DNA from: Candidatus Gastranaerophilales bacterium
Lineage (GTDB): Bacteria; Cyanobacteriota; Vampirovibrionia; Gastranaerophilales; Gastranaerophilaceae
Direction: 5' to 3'
Assembly: GCA_944326555.1 (NCBI GenBank)
Contig: CALVEK010000016.1
Coordinates: 1 to 47,363, forward strand
Length of the DNA: 47,363 nucleotides
Shown: piece after piece, positions 8,574-17,275 of the stretch
Layout: each line of letters opens with the position of its first letter
Numbering within the stretch: the stretch's first letter is position 1
The notes under the pieces: model-generated
The model's input: only the letters and a program-made list of their open reading frames with translations
Database searches by the model: none
What the model was told of the DNA's origin: nothing
Made by a program: the position numbers and the translations under genes

Positions 8574-9401
8574 ATGTCTTATAAAAATGATGGTTATCTG
8601 GTAATAGCAAATAAATTTGGTAAAGCAAGTTCTGATGCAAAAGCTCAGTTGTTTGAAACTTATGACAGATTAAGAGATATAACGGTAAGCGGTTCATCTC
8701 TTGACGGCGCTGGATTTGGCACAGCAGGAAGTTTTTTGTGGCAGATAGCAAGATTAATTTCGCCGAGTGCTTTTATGCCGGTTTTGGGTGGAAATACGAC
8801 AATGAATATACCAGGTACGTCATATTGGTCGCCAATAAGTGGTGGTAACTCAATTTTGGATAGCGGTTCTGCTGCTTTCGGTATAACAGGCCTAGGAAAT
8901 TATCCTGGATTTCCCAGCGGCGCAGCTCCTGTTGCTTGGGGATTTGGTATGGACACAAGCTACAGTGGCGGTACTATTACAGGTGGTGCATCTAGTTTAT
9001 ACAGCACAAGCAGTATAGGAGGATCAGTTGGACTCAATGCTGCTGCGTATGGTGCAGGAATAGCAACCGGATTTGGTGTACCTGGAACAAGTTGGTTACT
9101 GCCTGCGGCCGGAGTAGTTTCAGGTTTTGCAGGTGTTGTTCAAGCAATGGCCCCTTATATGGGTGGCTTTGGGCTTGGTGCGACTGTTTTAGGCAACTTA
9201 CTGCAAGGAACAACCTCAGCAGGATTAGCTGCATATCAAAATATTTCTGGCAGCATCTTATCTAATGCAGACACAGTATTGTCCAACAAAGTTAGAAACA
9301 TTGAGACTGTTGTAAAAATGTTGGATACACAAGGTGATATTGTCAAAAAAATGTTAAAAGATTCAATTGAGGGCGATAGTAAACAAGTACAAAATATGTA
9401 G
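8574..9401 (+). CDS. Gly/Ala/Ser-rich hydrophobic protein of the MGMAASQ cluster
   Basis: A 275-aa protein of unknown function. Residues 1-45 are a polar helical head. Residues ~46-235 are strongly Gly/Ser/Ala-rich with hydrophobic stretches (for example AAAYGAGIATGFGVPG, AGVVSGFAGVVQAMAP). The last ~40 residues form a charged helix (NKVRNIETVVKMLDTQ). No classical signal peptide. Its coding DNA is visibly more GC-rich than its neighbours because of Gly/Ala codons. GTGAGGA precedes the ATG. Helical ends and a membrane-seeking centre would suit a pore or translocator-like protein, but nothing proves that. Translations on the opposite strand of this gene are shadows. Confidence 0.75.
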   Translation: MSYKNDGYLVIANKFGKASSDAKAQLFETYDRLRDITVSGSSLDGAGFGTAGSFLWQIARLISPSAFMPVLGGNTTMNIPGTSYWSPISGGNSILDSGSAAFGITGLGNYPGFPSGAAPVAWGFGMDTSYSGGTITGGASSLYSTSSIGGSVGLNAAAYGAGIATGFGVPGTSWLLPAAGVVSGFAGVVQAMAPYMGGFGLGATVLGNLLQGTTSAGLAAYQNISGSILSNADTVLSNKVRNIETVVKMLDTQGDIVKKMLKDSIEGDSKQVQNM

Positions 9402-9411
9402 TAGGAGTCAA

Positions 9412-9636
9412 ATGAGCCGCATAACTTACTTAAGAACAGTAAATAATATTGTATTCGACAGGTTTATTATTTTTTCTCTGTTTAGGAAAATTGTAACTTT
9501 TTATTACAATACCTTTATTTTCCACCCCAATATATTCAAGAATTCTAAAAAAGTGTCGACAAATAATATAGAACACAAAAACAGTCTGGCATTCTTAAAG
9601 ATTGCAAACGACAGGAATATAAATTACATATATTAA
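9412..9636 (+). CDS. Small hypothetical protein, 74 aa
   Basis: The ATG at 9412 follows TAGGAG (9402-9407) at ideal spacing, only 10 nt after the stop of the Gly-rich gene. The product is basic, aromatic and Ile/Phe-rich (FDRFIIFSLFRKIVTFYY near 15-33), possibly membrane-associated, with a polar tail. An in-frame start at 9367 lies within the previous gene and lacks an RBS, so 9412 is preferred. No recognised family. The unusual composition leaves room for it being non-coding. Confidence 0.4.
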   Translation: MSRITYLRTVNNIVFDRFIIFSLFRKIVTFYYNTFIFHPNIFKNSKKVSTNNIEHKNSLAFLKIANDRNINYIY

Positions 9637-9725
9637 GAAATATTAAATTTACTTTGATATAAGTCAATTATATAGAGTGTTCTGTTTTTATAGTTATGTA
9701 GGTCCAAGTGGACAAGGAGTCAACA

Positions 9726-9998
9726 TTGTTTTTAGATGCATTACAAACTAACTTGCAGAAGATAGTGAACTTCTTTGGATACTTACGTTCCTATTTTATC
9801 AGGCATAATCCGCTGCAAACATTTGCAAATCAGATTTTGGCTATGATAAAAGACTATTTGACTATGAACAGAAAACTCAAAATGGCCAAATACAGAGTCA
9901 ATTATCAGATGTACAAACTTAACCAAATGGAGCAGTTGATTGCCGAAAACAATGAGCACGTTTTCTTAAGGGGAAACAGGCTCAACCTTCAAAGATAA
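9726..9998 (+). CDS. Small helical protein, TTG start, 90 aa
   Basis: AAGGAG (9714-9719) is followed after 6 nt by an in-frame TTG (9726), which I prefer over the GTG at 9708 that would put the Shine-Dalgarno inside the gene. The product is predicted all-helical, with an amphipathic first half (LQKIVNFFGYLRSYFIRHNP) and a basic second half (MNRKLKMAKYRVNYQMYKLN). No known family and no signal peptide. It lies 24 nt upstream of the minimal MGMAASQ paralogue and is probably co-transcribed with it. A chaperone or structural partner is possible but unsupported. Confidence 0.6.
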   Translation: MFLDALQTNLQKIVNFFGYLRSYFIRHNPLQTFANQILAMIKDYLTMNRKLKMAKYRVNYQMYKLNQMEQLIAENNEHVFLRGNRLNLQR

Positions 9999-10022
9999 GA
10001 ACTAGATAAGGGTGGACCCGCT

Positions 10023-10346
10023 ATGGGAATGGCAACATCACAACTGAGACTAATGTATTTAAATGCTTACAGGCTTGACCTTGAGTATAAAATACAGCTC
10101 ATTACAGAAGCAAAGATGAATCTGTCAAAGACTTGTACCGATTTGCTTAATGTCGGAACAGATTTGGATGCTGACGATCCTATGGTCAAAAAACTGGAAG
10201 CGCGTAAAGAGCGTTTGAACATTATGGAGAAAAAACTCGATATGCAAATGCAGCAATATCAGAATAAGCTCAAGATGATTGATACTGAATACTCATCTTG
10301 CGAACAGCTTCTGCAAAAGAATATCGAGCGTTCATTTAAATACTAA
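10023..10346 (+). CDS. Minimal MGMA(T)SQ-family protein without central domain
   Basis: A 107-aa protein beginning MGMATSQLRLMYLNAYRLD. It ends in a coiled-coil helix, KLKMIDTEYSSCEQLLQKNI then ERSFKY, matching the C-terminal pattern (LDTE...KKVI-KNIE--FKTF) of the two long paralogues. It lacks their entire ~200-residue centre, so it represents the two-helix core alone. AAGGGTGG precedes the ATG. It is the last gene of the cluster and converges on the HtrA-like gene. This short form is the best evidence that the termini, not the centre, define the family. Confidence 0.8.
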   Translation: MGMATSQLRLMYLNAYRLDLEYKIQLITEAKMNLSKTCTDLLNVGTDLDADDPMVKKLEARKERLNIMEKKLDMQMQQYQNKLKMIDTEYSSCEQLLQKNIERSFKY

Positions 10347-10354
10347 CTACAAGT

Positions 10355-11065
10355 TTAATTAGCATCATTATTTGATAATTTTTGATTAGACAGTGATAGT
10401 TTTATGAAGTTCTTTGCTTCATTGATTGGCACTGCAAAACCTATGCCAATATTGGAAATGTTATTATCAGGGTTATAAATTGATTCGCTTATGCCAATTA
10501 CTTCGCCATGAATGTTAATGATAGGACCACCTGAATTCCCGGGATTTATTGCTGCATCAGTTTGAATTTTATTTTTTGAATAATCTATTCTTGATACAAT
10601 ACCTGTAGTAAGAGTTCCATTGAAACCGAACGGGTTCCCTATTGCCAGAACTTTTTGGCCGACTTTAACTTTTTCTGAATCACCAAGTTGGATTGTTGGT
10701 AATTCTTTCTTTGCATCGATTTTTAACAGAGCCAAATCGTTATCTTTACCCATTACAGAAAGAATCTTTCCCTTAAAAACCTCACCGGTAGATATTGTTA
10801 CCTGTATGGATGGAGCACCGCTTACAACATGAGAACTGGTTAAGATAATACCTTTAGAATCAATTATGCAACCAGTACCGCTTGATAAACCGTCTTTTAC
10901 ATCTGCCTCAATGAGTACAATTGCAGGAGTCATTTTTTCATATATTCTTGATATTGTTGTGTCTTCATCATATTCATTACTACTTAGAATCCCACAAAAC
11001 GCTTGTTGTGAAACAGATGAAAACATCACTACACCTAAAAGTATAGTTACAATAAATCTGCGCAT
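10355..11065 (-). CDS. Secreted HtrA/DegP-like serine protease lacking PDZ
   Basis: A trypsin-like (S1C) protease of 236 aa. Residues 1-24 form a signal peptide (MRRFIVTILLGVVMFSSVSQ...). The catalytic triad is His79 (TSSHVV), Asp110 (DNDLALL) and Ser178 (NPGNSGGP). The AIGNPFG and GIGFAVP motifs typical of HtrA are present. The chain ends about 45 residues after the serine, so there is no PDZ domain, which in DegP/DegS regulates activity. It probably acts in the periplasm or envelope quality control. GAGGAG precedes the ATG. Monocistronic by position. Confidence 0.9.
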   Translation of the reverse strand: MRRFIVTILLGVVMFSSVSQQAFCGILSSNEYDEDTTISRIYEKMTPAIVLIEADVKDGLSSGTGCIIDSKGIILTSSHVVSGAPSIQVTISTGEVFKGKILSVMGKDNDLALLKIDAKKELPTIQLGDSEKVKVGQKVLAIGNPFGFNGTLTTGIVSRIDYSKNKIQTDAAINPGNSGGPIINIHGEVIGISESIYNPDNNISNIGIGFAVPINEAKNFIKLSLSNQKLSNNDAN

Positions 11066-11258
11066 AAAATCACTCCTCTTATTTATGTTTATTTGATGAG
11101 TGCATTATGACTTCAAATAATATAAAAATTTATACAGATATAGAAAACAAATATACTAATTAAATTTTTACTTAAAATAATATCAAATTTTTATACAACA
11201 AATCAAAAATTTTTCTATTTAAAATTTATGTTTTATAATGCGTATAGAGGGAATGAAT

Positions 11259-12671
11259 ATGCAAATACTAACAAAACAGGAATATGCAACATTTGATGAA
11301 AAGCTAACACGAGATATTATTCAAATAGTTGGTAAAGACAATGTAATAACAGATATAGAAGGAATTTACGCGTATTCGTTTGATTGTGCGCATATCCCAT
11401 TTTCAAAGAAATATCCTAAAATAGTTGTGTTTCCTGAAAACACAATGCAAGTAAGTGAAATTGCAAAACTTGCAAACAGATATCTTATCCCAATAATTCC
11501 AAGAGGTGCAGGTTCAAATCACGCAGGGGGTTGCGCACCTGTTAAAGGAGGAATCATTCTCCATTTTTCAAAAATGAATAAAATCTTTGAAATCAATAAT
11601 GAGAACCTTACCTGCAGAGTTCAACCAGGAGTTGTTGTAGGAGAACTTCAAAAAGAAGTACAAAAAATTGGATTATTTTTCCCACCTGACCCATCAAACT
11701 TGGCAGTTTCAACAATAGGAGGAGGGATAGCACTCAGTTCAGGCGGACCAAGAGCGTTTAAATACGGCACTTTTAAAGACTATGTCATTGATTTGGAAGT
11801 TGTTATGGCAGATGGAACAATAATAAGAACAGGTGCTCAAACTGCAAAAAATGTAACAGGATATAATCTAACGCAACTTATTACAGGTTCAGAAGGCACT
11901 CTTGGAATAGTTACGGAAGCTGTTTTAAAATTAATTCCATCACCAGAATATACAAATGTAATGCTTGCATATTTTGAGAGCATAGAATCTGCGGTAAACG
12001 CAGTAAGTGCAATTATTAATAATCACATGACACCATCAGTAGTTGATTTACTTGACAAAAAAACACTACAAACAATCGAAGACTTTTATCCCGTTGGCTT
12101 ACAAACCGATAAAGAAGCTGTATTGCTTATTGAAACTGATGGGGACATCGTTTCTGTAGAAAATCAACAAAATAAAATAAGTGATATATGTAAAAAAAAT
12201 GGCTCAACATTTGTTGACTGTGCAAGAAATGAAGAACATAGGCTTAAAATTTGGACAGCCAGACGTTCTTCCTTTGCGGCTTGTGCAAAACTTGCTCCCA
12301 ACGTTATAACAGAGGATGTTGTTGTTCCTCGCTCTCAAATTGCGGCTCTGGCAAAAGGGATTATCCATATAAGTGAAAAATATAATTTAATTACTATGAT
12401 AATGGGACATATAGGAGACGGAAATATACATCCGAACTTTGCTCTTGATTTAAGGGATGAAAAACAAAAACACAATTTTGAAAGTGCCAAAAAAGAGTTA
12501 TTTGAACTCGCTGTAAAACTTGGCGGAACACTTTCCGGTGAGCATGGTATAGGATGCCAAAAAGCAAATTTTCTGCCTATAGCTTTAGATAAAGCAACAC
12601 TACAATTAATGAGCCAAATAAAGAAAGTATTCGATCCAAACTATATACTAAATCCGGAAAAAATGTTATAA
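11259..12671 (+). CDS. FAD-linked oxidase, GlcD / D-lactate dehydrogenase type
   Basis: FAD-binding (PCMH-type) 2-hydroxyacid dehydrogenase of 470 aa. The FAD site shows as PRGAGSNHAGG, the STIGGGIALSSGG loop and TGSEGTLG. The C-terminal FAD-oxidase domain has MMGHIGDGNIHPNF-type and GEHGIG motifs. The substrate is glycolate or D-lactate by family; no GlcE/GlcF partners are nearby. I chose the ATG at 11259 because AGAGG (11246-11250) fits it. ATGs at 11238 and 11253 lack an RBS, and 11238 overlaps a perfect TATAAT (11234-11239). First gene of a run with cutA and a zincin. Confidence 0.88.
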   Translation: MQILTKQEYATFDEKLTRDIIQIVGKDNVITDIEGIYAYSFDCAHIPFSKKYPKIVVFPENTMQVSEIAKLANRYLIPIIPRGAGSNHAGGCAPVKGGIILHFSKMNKIFEINNENLTCRVQPGVVVGELQKEVQKIGLFFPPDPSNLAVSTIGGGIALSSGGPRAFKYGTFKDYVIDLEVVMADGTIIRTGAQTAKNVTGYNLTQLITGSEGTLGIVTEAVLKLIPSPEYTNVMLAYFESIESAVNAVSAIINNHMTPSVVDLLDKKTLQTIEDFYPVGLQTDKEAVLLIETDGDIVSVENQQNKISDICKKNGSTFVDCARNEEHRLKIWTARRSSFAACAKLAPNVITEDVVVPRSQIAALAKGIIHISEKYNLITMIMGHIGDGNIHPNFALDLRDEKQKHNFESAKKELFELAVKLGGTLSGEHGIGCQKANFLPIALDKATLQLMSQIKKVFDPNYILNPEKML

Positions 12672-12700
12672 ACAAGATATAAGAATACAAGGAGATTTTT

Positions 12701-13015
12701 GTGAATAATTGCATAATATATTGCACAGTCCCTAATGAATTTAATGCAAATCTTATTGCGACTACGCTTGTTGAAGAAAACCTCGCAGCTTGTGTTAATA
12801 TTCTTCCATCAGTAACTTCTGTATACAAATGGGAGGGCATCGTACAAAATGATAATGAATTGCTGTTGGTAATAAAAACAAGAGAAGAAAAATTTGAAGA
12901 AATAGAATCTAAAATTAAAAGTTTACACGAATATAACCTACCCGAAATCATCTCCGTACCAATTATAAAAGGAAGCGAAGAATATCAAAACTGGATTCAA
13001 AAAGCAACACTATGA
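12701..13015 (+). CDS. cutA: CutA1-like divalent cation tolerance protein
   Basis: A 104-aa CutA1 protein, a small ferredoxin-like trimer associated with divalent metal tolerance, biochemical role uncertain. Family hallmarks are the N-terminal IIYCTVPNE strand, the LVEENLAACVNILP helix with the conserved Cys, the SVYKWEGIVQ turn and the LPEIISVPI strand. GTG start preceded by AAGGAG. It overlaps the next gene by 4 nt (ATGA), so they are translationally coupled, and lies 29 bp after the oxidase gene. Confidence 0.93.
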   Translation: MNNCIIYCTVPNEFNANLIATTLVEENLAACVNILPSVTSVYKWEGIVQNDNELLLVIKTREEKFEEIESKIKSLHEYNLPEIISVPIIKGSEEYQNWIQKATL

Positions 13016-13845
13016 TAGAAAATGCAACTATTGAAAAAGACTATGAAATAACATTCAAAGCAATGGTTGATTTTCTCTTGTCTCTGGGATTGATAGTAAA
13101 CACAAAAACTAAAGCAAGAGGTCATCAGGGTTTTTTCTTAAAAAACAGAATAGATATTTCATCGCAAATACCTTATAAAAGAAAAATAGAGGTACTAATA
13201 CATGAGTTTACTCACTATATACACTCTCAAATTGATAGTACCGTAGGAAAGAGCAATGGCTCACTTTCTTTGTTATTTCCAAACTCTAATTTAGAAATAA
13301 TAGAAAATGAACTTTTAAAAGTAACAAAACTTGTGGACCAAAACAAAGCATATAAAATACTGGAAGATAAACGAAACGAAACAATCAATGAGATAAAAAA
13401 ACTTGCTAAACTTATTAAGGAAGAATATCCTGATTTTAAGCGTTCGTACCCTCATAAAAAGATTGAAAAGGAAATAAAAAAAACTGACGCAAAATATCTT
13501 CTTAAATATGACAGAGTTCAAGTAAAAGGTCTTATTTGGAACAAAGTCAAAGAATACTCAATATCAACAATTGACAATGATTTCCCACAATTTAGCAATT
13601 CAATAAAGAATTATATAGTGATAAAATCCAAACAAAGATTGCTAAAAAGGATTGCAGCAAGAATAAATCGCCTTAATAACTACTATAAAAGGCCAACGGA
13701 ACTGTTTGCAAGGTTTATGGAAGCATTATTTATTGATACCCAAAAGGTAACTGAAATAGCTCCATATACATATAATATTTTTTGCAAACAACTATCAAAT
13801 AACAAATACGGGAAACTTGCAGATTTTATAAACAAATTTTTTTAA
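13012..13845 (+). CDS. Putative zinc metallopeptidase (HEFTH)
   Basis: A 277-aa protein with a zincin motif HEFTHYIH at residues 64-71, preceded by a hydrophobic strand (IEVLI). The later RPTELFARFMEALF segment (near 230) could give the third zinc-ligand Glu, as in ImmA/IrrE-like and other minimal zincins. The middle is Lys/Glu-rich and helical. No signal peptide, so cytoplasmic action is likely. The ATG overlaps the cutA stop (ATGA), indicating coupled translation. Substrate unknown; cutA coupling hints at metal-related physiology but proves nothing. Confidence 0.7.
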   Translation: MIENATIEKDYEITFKAMVDFLLSLGLIVNTKTKARGHQGFFLKNRIDISSQIPYKRKIEVLIHEFTHYIHSQIDSTVGKSNGSLSLLFPNSNLEIIENELLKVTKLVDQNKAYKILEDKRNETINEIKKLAKLIKEEYPDFKRSYPHKKIEKEIKKTDAKYLLKYDRVQVKGLIWNKVKEYSISTIDNDFPQFSNSIKNYIVIKSKQRLLKRIAARINRLNNYYKRPTELFARFMEALFIDTQKVTEIAPYTYNIFCKQLSNNKYGKLADFINKFF

Positions 13846-13882
13846 TACTTTTAATAAACTCCTATAATTTTGACAAATAATG

Positions 13883-13894
13883 TATAATTTGTTT
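13883..13894 (+). promoter_or_regulatory. Perfect -10 box immediately before the MCE gene
   Basis: TATAAT at 13883-13888 lies exactly 6 nt before the ATG at 13895, so the predicted +1 is the start codon itself. No Shine-Dalgarno is present. No good -35 box was found. Suggests a leaderless transcript. Confidence 0.4.
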
Positions 13895-14488
13895 ATGAAA
13901 AAGTATATCTTATGGTTAATTGAATTAATAATTTGGGGAATTGTACTATTCTCAATTATTTTTGTATCAGCTTATATTTACAATAAAAATATAAGAGAAA
14001 ACTATACATACTACGCATTTTTTAACGATGTAGACGGATTAATTAAAGGATCTCCTGTTAAAATTCATGGCTATCAGGTAGGATATGTTTCTAATATCTC
14101 TATTATAAACGACGATGTATTTGTAACATTTATCATCACAGACAAATCAATAAAACTTACTGATAATATTGCAGCAACAGTCGCATTTACAGGCATGGGA
14201 GGTTCAAAATCACTGGAGTTATTCAAGCCGGAAAGTAATGCAAAAAACAAAAACTACATCACTATCGTTGAACCAAGAAGAATAAATGATTTTTACATAT
14301 ACCAAAATCAAATAGCGCAAAATATTGTAACTATGTCAAGAGATTTTATGAATATACTCAACAATAACAATACAGAGTACATAAAGAAATTCATCAAAGA
14401 CCCTAACATATTCAAAAATGCGAATGACTCACTAAATAAAATACAGAATAAAGAGACTGAAATACTTAATAAAATGGAGAAAAAATGA
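13895..14488 (+). CDS. MCE/MlaD-family lipid-transport protein, membrane-anchored
   Basis: A 197-aa protein with one N-terminal membrane anchor (LIELIIWGIVLFSIIFVSAY) followed by an MCE domain carrying the diagnostic pattern FNDVDGLIKGSPVKIHGYQV and GYVSNI. The remainder is helical and Asn/Lys-rich. MCE proteins form rings that pass lipids between membranes, usually with an MlaE permease and MlaF ATPase; neither is nearby, so it is an orphan or its partners lie elsewhere. I prefer the ATG at 13895 to that at 13880 because a perfect TATAAT covers the interval. It overlaps upp by 4 nt (ATGA). Confidence 0.85.
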   Translation: MKKYILWLIELIIWGIVLFSIIFVSAYIYNKNIRENYTYYAFFNDVDGLIKGSPVKIHGYQVGYVSNISIINDDVFVTFIITDKSIKLTDNIAATVAFTGMGGSKSLELFKPESNAKNKNYITIVEPRRINDFYIYQNQIAQNIVTMSRDFMNILNNNNTEYIKKFIKDPNIFKNANDSLNKIQNKETEILNKMEKK

Positions 14489-15153
14489 AAACAGCCATGA
14501 AAAATAATGTAACAGTTGTCAATCACCCACTCTGTGAACACAACCTAAGTGTCATCAGAGATAAAAACATAAACTCAGACGGATTTAAAAACTCAATGAA
14601 ACGTCTTGCAACTATACTTGTACTTGAGGCTACAAAAGAGCTACCTCTAAAAACATATAAAATTACTACCCCGATAACAGAATGTGATGTAAATAAACTG
14701 AGTGATGAGTATAAAATTATATTTGCCCCGATTTTAAGAGCAGGTCTTGCAATATCTGATGTAGCAAGTGAAATCATACCTGATGCAAGCGTACAGCACG
14801 TTGGAATGTATAGAGATGAAACAACACTTGAACCAGTATGGTACTACGATAAAACACCTGTTAGATATGACAATCCCGAGCACATAAAAGTATTTATACT
14901 CGACCCAATGCTCGCAACAGGCAACTCCGCCCATGCTGCAGTATCGTTATTTCTAAAAAAAGGTATATTAATTGAAAACCTGGTATTTATATCAATACTA
15001 AGTGCACCAAACGGAATAGAACTTTTGACGAGAGATTTTCCTGATTTGAAAATTATTACAGCAAAAATTGATGAAGGACTAAACTCAAGAGGCTACATCA
15101 TACCGGGGCTTGGCGATGCAGGAGACAGACTATTCAACACATTTGAGAAGTAA
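14485..15153 (+). CDS. upp: Uracil phosphoribosyltransferase
   Basis: Salvages uracil with PRPP to UMP in the cytoplasm. The 222-aa chain is slightly longer than the usual ~208 because of a short N-terminal extension. The PRPP loop is LDPMLATGNSAHAAV (near 138-152), preceded by the substrate region APILRAGLAISD. The uracil-binding C-terminus GYIIPGLGDAGDRLF is intact. GGAG sits 5 nt before the ATG. It is coupled to the MCE gene by ATGA overlap and sits 2 nt before pgeF, giving a nucleotide-salvage pair. Confidence 0.96.
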   Translation: MKTAMKNNVTVVNHPLCEHNLSVIRDKNINSDGFKNSMKRLATILVLEATKELPLKTYKITTPITECDVNKLSDEYKIIFAPILRAGLAISDVASEIIPDASVQHVGMYRDETTLEPVWYYDKTPVRYDNPEHIKVFILDPMLATGNSAHAAVSLFLKKGILIENLVFISILSAPNGIELLTRDFPDLKIITAKIDEGLNSRGYIIPGLGDAGDRLFNTFEK

Positions 15154-15155
15154 AC

Positions 15156-15914
15156 ATGTTCAAATTTGAAAAAATAAATGATAAAAAAATTTTAAAATCA
15201 GACTACTTGTCAGATAAAACGGTAAAGCACTTTTTTACAACGCGTGAAACTGTAGTTACACCCAAAGAGCTAACTTCGCTAAATAATTTGTGCAAACAAA
15301 ATATTATGGATATATCAAAATATTTAGAAATAGATCCTGACAAAATAATTATTCCTACACAGACACACTCTGACAACGTAAAGGTCGCAAAAGCAGGGCA
15401 AAACTACCCTGATACAGATGCACTTATTTTAGAAGATACAGACATAGCTATACTTTTAAACTTTGCCGACTGCACACCTGTAATTCTATACGACAATAAA
15501 AACAATGTAGGAGCAATTTCCCACGCAGGCTGGAGAGGTACAGCGTCATCAATTGTAAAAAAGACATTAAAGCTAATGCAAGAACGATACTCAACAAATC
15601 CACAAAACACTACAGTAGTTATAGGCCCTGCAATATCAATAAAAAATTACCAAGTAGACCAAAATGTATTTGATGAGCTCAAAGCAACTCTTGATTGTGA
15701 GTATTCTGATTGGTTTACAACAGATAAAACAAACTTAAAATACTATGTTGACCTAAAGACAGTTAACAAACATCAGCTTGAAGAACTAGGCGTATCGAGA
15801 ATTGACAAGTGTGATTATTGTACTTATGATTCGGTTGATGTATTCTTTTCATACAGAAAAGAAAATGGACAAACGGCAAGACACAGTGCCATTTTAAAAC
15901 TACTAAATAAATAG
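15156..15914 (+). CDS. pgeF: Purine nucleoside phosphorylase / LACC1-like (YfiH, PgeF)
   Basis: A 252-aa member of the YfiH (DUF152, former polyphenol-oxidase) family, now known to include purine-nucleoside phosphorylase/adenosine deaminase enzymes and the peptidoglycan editing factor PgeF. Signature residues: the THSDN histidine, [14 protein letters not shown] cysteine, SHAGWRGT histidine and a final [20 protein letters not shown] motif with the last metal-binding Cys. Placement straight after upp supports a nucleoside-salvage role. Confidence 0.92.
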   Translation: MFKFEKINDKKILKSDYLSDKTVKHFFTTRETVVTPKELTSLNNLCKQNIMDISKYLEIDPDKIIIPTQTHSDNVKVAKAGQNYPDTDALILEDTDIAILLNFADCTPVILYDNKNNVGAISHAGWRGTASSIVKKTLKLMQERYSTNPQNTTVVIGPAISIKNYQVDQNVFDELKATLDCEYSDWFTTDKTNLKYYVDLKTVNKHQLEELGVSRIDKCDYCTYDSVDVFFSYRKENGQTARHSAILKLLNK

Positions 15915-15927
15915 GGGAGTAATTTAC

Positions 15928-17241
15928 ATGTCAGTTATAGATAAACTATCTTCAATCAGTGATACACTATCAGTAGTGTTCAATTTTGCACTGGAAAATA
16001 CAGAAATAAAAGAAGATTTTGATGAGTATCTAAAAACAATTGGCATGTATAATGCACAGCCATCGCAAATCAATTCAGTTTTGGTAACATATGTTTTTGA
16101 AAGAGTTTTTCATAAAGGTACAGACACGGTTTTCTCTATGTACTTAAAAGAGAATACAAATACTGACAGCCAAACAAAAAAACTTATAGAAGCATTTCAA
16201 AATTCGATAGATGCACTTTTTGAAGTTAAATCAGTTCAAAAAAACGGATTTGACCTGAATAATTTGGTAAATGAAAAAAAATATTTTGCAATGCCCCTTG
16301 TAAAAATGAGCCATTTTAGAGGGATATACAAAGGTTCATATATACTTGCAAGAATATTTCCTTTCGAAAATGAGTACTTCATCATAGAAATCAGAGAAAC
16401 ATTCTCATCACTTGATAAGGACAAAGTTCTTAAATATGCTGTTGCCAAAATAATCGAACAACCTGAAAATCTATATAAAGATAACAAAGATAAACTAAAT
16501 GAAATTGAATCAGAAATTGCAAAATTTACAGAAAAATTTATTGAATGTTTTGATACAGATGAAATTGTTACAACAAACGAATTTGTTGATGAATTAATAA
16601 GTGATTTCAATGATTATTACTTCGGTACAGGCTCAAAAAGTAAGGAAGATATTAAATCGCTTATAAAACCAATCGAAAGATACGGGTATTTTAAAGTACC
16701 TGAATTTAATAGCAGCTACGATAATTATATTGAGTCTTCAATGGCAGGTTTTTCAAGCCACAGCAAAAAATATGACGTTGGTGTAATTTTTGATAGAGAA
16801 CTAGGCATGTTTATCGTTCCTTTTTACGGAACAATTTGCCATATACTTGAATCTACTGATTATAAGTCAATAGAAGGCTGGGATGAATGTATAAAATCAT
16901 TTATGGAGAATGACAAAATTCCGGCATCTTTAGTAAAAAGATTGGCTGAAAAATATAATAAATTCACTGATATACTCAATGATTTGTACAATGAAAATAT
17001 GACATTAGATGAGTATTTAGCAAAATATAAGATAGATTACCTGAAAAATAAAATTTATTCACCTACAAGTGTACTATACTCCTCAAAAGCATTTGGCGAT
17101 TTGATGGGCTTTATCCCAAGTGAAGAAGAAGTCAAAGCAAAGGAAATTCAAACAACAAAAGGTGCAACTGTAGGAAGAAACGACCCATGTCCTTGCGGAA
17201 GTGGCAAAAAATATAAAAAATGTTGCGGAGCTATGGTATAA
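15928..17241 (+). CDS. SEC-C zinc-motif protein of unknown function
   Basis: A 437-aa protein whose last ~20 residues are a SEC-C metal-binding motif, [18 protein letters not shown], like the SecA C-terminus that binds zinc and SecB or ribosomes. The first ~400 residues are helical, acidic and not recognised by me. No signal peptide or membrane segment. A GGGGAG-type RBS precedes the ATG. It lies in the same direction as pgeF (13-bp gap) and the glycosylase gene. SEC-C tails are found on many otherwise unrelated proteins, so the function of the main part remains open. Confidence 0.75.
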   Translation: MSVIDKLSSISDTLSVVFNFALENTEIKEDFDEYLKTIGMYNAQPSQINSVLVTYVFERVFHKGTDTVFSMYLKENTNTDSQTKKLIEAFQNSIDALFEVKSVQKNGFDLNNLVNEKKYFAMPLVKMSHFRGIYKGSYILARIFPFENEYFIIEIRETFSSLDKDKVLKYAVAKIIEQPENLYKDNKDKLNEIESEIAKFTEKFIECFDTDEIVTTNEFVDELISDFNDYYFGTGSKSKEDIKSLIKPIERYGYFKVPEFNSSYDNYIESSMAGFSSHSKKYDVGVIFDRELGMFIVPFYGTICHILESTDYKSIEGWDECIKSFMENDKIPASLVKRLAEKYNKFTDILNDLYNENMTLDEYLAKYKIDYLKNKIYSPTSVLYSSKAFGDLMGFIPSEEEVKAKEIQTTKGATVGRNDPCPCGSGKKYKKCCGAMV

Positions 17242-17275
17242 TAATTATACATAGGTAGCTATCGGAAGAAATTTG

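Noticed and set aside
8533-9234. Minus-strand reading frames opposite the Gly-rich gene
   Set aside because: They are shadows of a repetitive Gly/Ala/Ser-rich coding sequence; they have no RBS and low-complexity products.
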